Source of the DNA: Gammaproteobacteria bacterium
Lineage (GTDB): Bacteria; Pseudomonadota; Gammaproteobacteria; JAJPIJ01
Assembly: GCA_022071965.1 (NCBI GenBank)
Contig: JAJVIQ010000019.1
Location: forward strand, 62,001 to 126,000
Length of the DNA stretch: 64,000 nt
Direction: 5' to 3'
Under the pieces are notes generated by a model, which was given only the letters and a program-made list of their open reading frames with translations, ran no database searches and had not been told where the DNA came from. The translations under genes and the position numbers were made by a program. Shown in pieces: positions 60,574 to 64,000 of the stretch (positions within the stretch are counted from its first letter, which is position 1; each line of letters opens with the position of its first letter).

Positions 60574-61883
60574 CGCCCGGCGTCGGAAATGCGGTATTCG
60601 GCGGAACCGGCGTGGGCCGCCAGGCCCTCGGCTCGGGCCAGCGTCGCCGCCAGCCGCCCGAGCGACGCCGCGCCCGCCGGTGAGCACATGATGAGCGAGG
60701 AACGCTTCTGGAAGTCGTACACGCCCAGGGGCGAGGAGAAGCGCGCGGTCTGCGCCGTCGGCAGCACGTGATTCGGGCCGGCACAGTAGTCGCCCAGCGC
60801 CTCGGCGGTGTGCCTTCCCATGAAGATGGCGCCGGCATGATCTATCTTCTCCGCGAGGGCCTGCGGCTCGGCCACCGACAGCTCCAGGTGCTCTGGTGCG
60901 ATGCGGTTGGCGATCCGCGCAGCCTCGTCCAGATCCCGCACCGCGATGAAAGCCCCGCGATCGCTCAGTGACTTGCGGATGATCCCGGCGCGTGGCTGCG
61001 ATGGCAGCAGCCGGCCGATCGATTCGGCCACACGGTCGAGATAGGCGGGATCGGGCGAGATCAGGATCGCCTGCGCCTGCTCGTCGTGCTCCGCCTGCGA
61101 GAACAGATCCATCGCGATCCAGTCCGGATCGGTGCCGCCGTCGCACACCACCAATATCTCCGAGGGCCCGGCGATCATGTCGATGCCGACGGCGCCGAAC
61201 ACCATCGCCTTGGCGGTGGCCACGTAGATGTTGCCGGGGCCGACGATCTTGTCCACCCGCGGGATGGTCTCCGTCCCGTATGCGAGCGCCGCGATCGCCT
61301 GCGCCCCGCCGATGGTGAATACGCGATCGACGCCGGCGATGTCGGCGGCGGCGAGCACCACCGGCTCGAGCTGGCCGTCCGGCGCCGGCACGACCATGAC
61401 GATCTCGCCGACGCCGGCCACGCGCGCCGGGATGATGTTCATCAGGACCGATGACGGGTAGGCGGCGCGCCCGCCTGGCACGTACACCCCGGCGCGCGCC
61501 AGCGGCGTGATCTTCTGCCCGAGCACGGTGCCGTCGGCCTCGGTGTACGTCCAGGTCTCCTGCCGCTGCCGCCCGTGATACGCGCGTATGCGCGCGGCCG
61601 CCGCCTCCAGGGCGCGGCGTAGGTCACCGGTCAGCGTCTCCCGCGCCCGCCGCAATTCAGCCTGCCCGACCTCGAGCTGCGCGCAGGTGGCCACGCCGCG
61701 CCGATCGTAGAGGTTGGTGTATTCGAGCAGGGCGGCATCGCCGCGCCCCCGGACGTCGTCGATGATCGCGCGCACGCGCTGCTGTATGGCCGCATCCGCC
61801 TCCGCCTCGTATGCGAGCAGCGCGTCGAGTCGATCGGAGAAATCCGGCTCCGCTGCCGAGAGCCTTCGTATCGCCACGTTCAT
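60570..61883 (-). CDS. hisD: HisD histidinol dehydrogenase
   Basis: 437 residues. Zinc enzyme with SWTYTEADG-like [17 protein letters not shown]-type [24 protein letters not shown] and the C-terminal [28 protein letters not shown]. Oxidises histidinol to histidine. The ATG at 61883 with GGAGGAC upstream gives the normal family start [11 protein letters not shown]; open frame continues to 61955. 40 bases after hisG. Confidence 0.97.
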   Translation of the reverse strand: MNVAIRRLSAAEPDFSDRLDALLAYEAEADAAIQQRVRAIIDDVRGRGDAALLEYTNLYDRRGVATCAQLEVGQAELRRARETLTGDLRRALEAAAARIRAYHGRQRQETWTYTEADGTVLGQKITPLARAGVYVPGGRAAYPSSVLMNIIPARVAGVGEIVMVVPAPDGQLEPVVLAAADIAGVDRVFTIGGAQAIAALAYGTETIPRVDKIVGPGNIYVATAKAMVFGAVGIDMIAGPSEILVVCDGGTDPDWIAMDLFSQAEHDEQAQAILISPDPAYLDRVAESIGRLLPSQPRAGIIRKSLSDRGAFIAVRDLDEAARIANRIAPEHLELSVAEPQALAEKIDHAGAIFMGRHTAEALGDYCAGPNHVLPTAQTARFSSPLGVYDFQKRSSLIMCSPAGAASLGRLAATLARAEGLAAHAGSAEYRISDAGR

Positions 61884-61923
61884 GCTTTCAATGTCCTCCA
61901 GCGCCACGGCCGCGCCTCGGTAC

Positions 61924-62583
61924 TCAATCCCGCACGGCGCGCGCCAGCTTCGCAATCAGCCTCTTGATGCGAGCGTGCTTCATCTTCATGGCCGCCTTGT
62001 TCACGACCAGCTGAGAGCTGATGTCGGCGACGTGCGCCAGCGCCGCCAGGCCATTGGCGCGCAGCGTGTTGCCCGTATCGACCAGATCGACGATCACGTC
62101 CGCAAGCCCCATGAGCGGTGCCAGCTCCATCGACCCGTACAGCTTGATCACCTCCGCCTGGATGCCCTGCGCGGCAAAGTAGCGGCGCGTCGTGTGGACG
62201 TACTTGGTCGCCACGCGCAGACGCGGGCTCCCGAGCGGCGTTCCGGGCCTGCCCGCCACGACCAGGCGGCAGCAGGCGATGTTCAGATCCAGAGGCTCGT
62301 ACAGACCGTCTCCGCGGTACTCCATCATCACGTCCTTGCCGGCGATGCCGATGTCCGCGGCCCCGTATTCGACGTAGGTCGGCACGTCCTGCGCGCGAAC
62401 GACGAGCAGGCGAAGATCGGGCTGATTCGTGGTGAGGACGAGCTTGCGGGACCGCGACGGATCCTGCATCGGCCTGACGCCTGCGCGCGCGAGCAGCGGC
62501 AGCGCATCCTGGAGGATCCGGCCCTTCGAGAGCGCGATGGTCAGTCCGCCGTGCTCCTCGGCGTTCGGTGATGAATCTTTCAT
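61924..62583 (-). CDS. hisG: ATP phosphoribosyltransferase catalytic subunit, short form
   Basis: 219 residues. [12 protein letters not shown] near residue 12, the [28 protein letters not shown]-type segment (ending in GNTLRANGL) and the phosphoribosyl-diphosphate site are present, but the C-terminal regulatory domain of long HisG is absent. Such short forms need HisZ for activity and feedback inhibition by histidine; no hisZ is in this window. First histidine enzyme. AGGAA lies before ATG 62583. Confidence 0.95.
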   Translation of the reverse strand: MKDSSPNAEEHGGLTIALSKGRILQDALPLLARAGVRPMQDPSRSRKLVLTTNQPDLRLLVVRAQDVPTYVEYGAADIGIAGKDVMMEYRGDGLYEPLDLNIACCRLVVAGRPGTPLGSPRLRVATKYVHTTRRYFAAQGIQAEVIKLYGSMELAPLMGLADVIVDLVDTGNTLRANGLAALAHVADISSQLVVNKAAMKMKHARIKRLIAKLARAVRD

Positions 62584-62694
62584 GGTTCCTGCCGGTATGG
62601 ATCGCGGCGTCACGCGCGCTGCCGGCGGAGGCGCCCGGCGCGGGATGACAGGGTCGGCAGTTTACACGAGTGCCGGCGCCCGGTCGGCGGCCGC

Positions 62695-63999
<1,305 letters not shown>

Positions 64000-64000
64000 C

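Overview
This window is 64 kb of GC-rich bacterial chromosome, packed with housekeeping genes, with no mobile element, CRISPR array, rRNA or tRNA that I can see. The genes are those of an aerobic, didermal gammaproteobacterium. They include BAM complex lipoproteins, lpxC (lipid A), meso-diaminopimelate-type murein enzymes, type IV pilus assembly proteins, a cytochrome bc1 complex, and the gamma-type neighbourhoods rsmI-rnpB-mraZ, lpoA-yraN-gmhA/diaA-dolP and sspAB-petCBA. From memory, the order from pilB to murA closely follows that of Pseudomonas, but details (SUF with SufU and SufT, short HisG, no ispG in the rodZ-hisS block) point to another lineage, perhaps a Chromatiales-like or sulfur-oxidiser-like group. 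The species cannot be named from the sequence.

Layout. (1) 1-1110, + strand: 3' end of bamC and an MBL-fold hydrolase. (2) 1141-9419, - strand: ndk-rlmN-pilW-rodZ-hisS-yfgM-bamB-der, mostly overlapping or tightly spaced. (3) 9542-17546, - strand: cysE, then an IscR-controlled SUF operon (iscR-sufA-sufB-sufC-sufD-sufS-sufU-sufT-Rieske protein). (4) 17635-23699, + strand: DUF2970 membrane protein, a structured intergenic region, pilB-pilC-pilD-coaE-zapD-yacG. (5) 23686-29883, - strand: M23 peptidase, secA, argJ, Nudix-ThiE fusion. (6) 29972-30415, + strand: DUF721/DciA-like. (7) 30510-49153, - strand: the complete dcw cluster mraZ-rsmH-ftsL-ftsI-murE-murF-mraY-murD-ftsW-murG-murC-murB-ddl-ftsQ-ftsA-ftsZ-lpxC, headed by a readable promoter and MraZ boxes. 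(8) 49451-50737, - strand: rnpB and rsmI. (9) 50855-54370, + strand: lpoA-yraN-gmhA/diaA-dolP. (10) 54378-58172, - strand: petA-petB-petC-sspA-sspB. (11) 58311-59456, + strand: DegS-type protease. (12) 59488-63954, - strand: murA-hisG-hisD-hisC.

How the genes work together. MurA to MurG, MraY, Ddl, FtsW and FtsI carry murein precursor synthesis from UDP-GlcNAc to septal cross-linking. FtsL, FtsQ, FtsA, FtsZ and ZapD supply the divisome, RodZ the elongation machinery, and LpoA activates a class A synthase. BamB, BamC, LpxC, DolP and DegS build and monitor the outer membrane. CysE makes O-acetylserine for cysteine, which SufS desulfurates for the SUF scaffold; the Rieske protein PetA and the RlmN cluster are among possible clients in this window.

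I found no previously undescribed multi-gene system. The most informative non-coding signals are a full-length match to the type 1 IscR operator (16723-16747), the mraZ promoter with 10-bp-spaced MraZ boxes (49164-49238), three successive hairpins upstream of pilB (17860-17986), a perfect 10+10 inverted repeat between mraZ and rnpB (49339-49363), and a strong hairpin in the secA leader (28819-28864).
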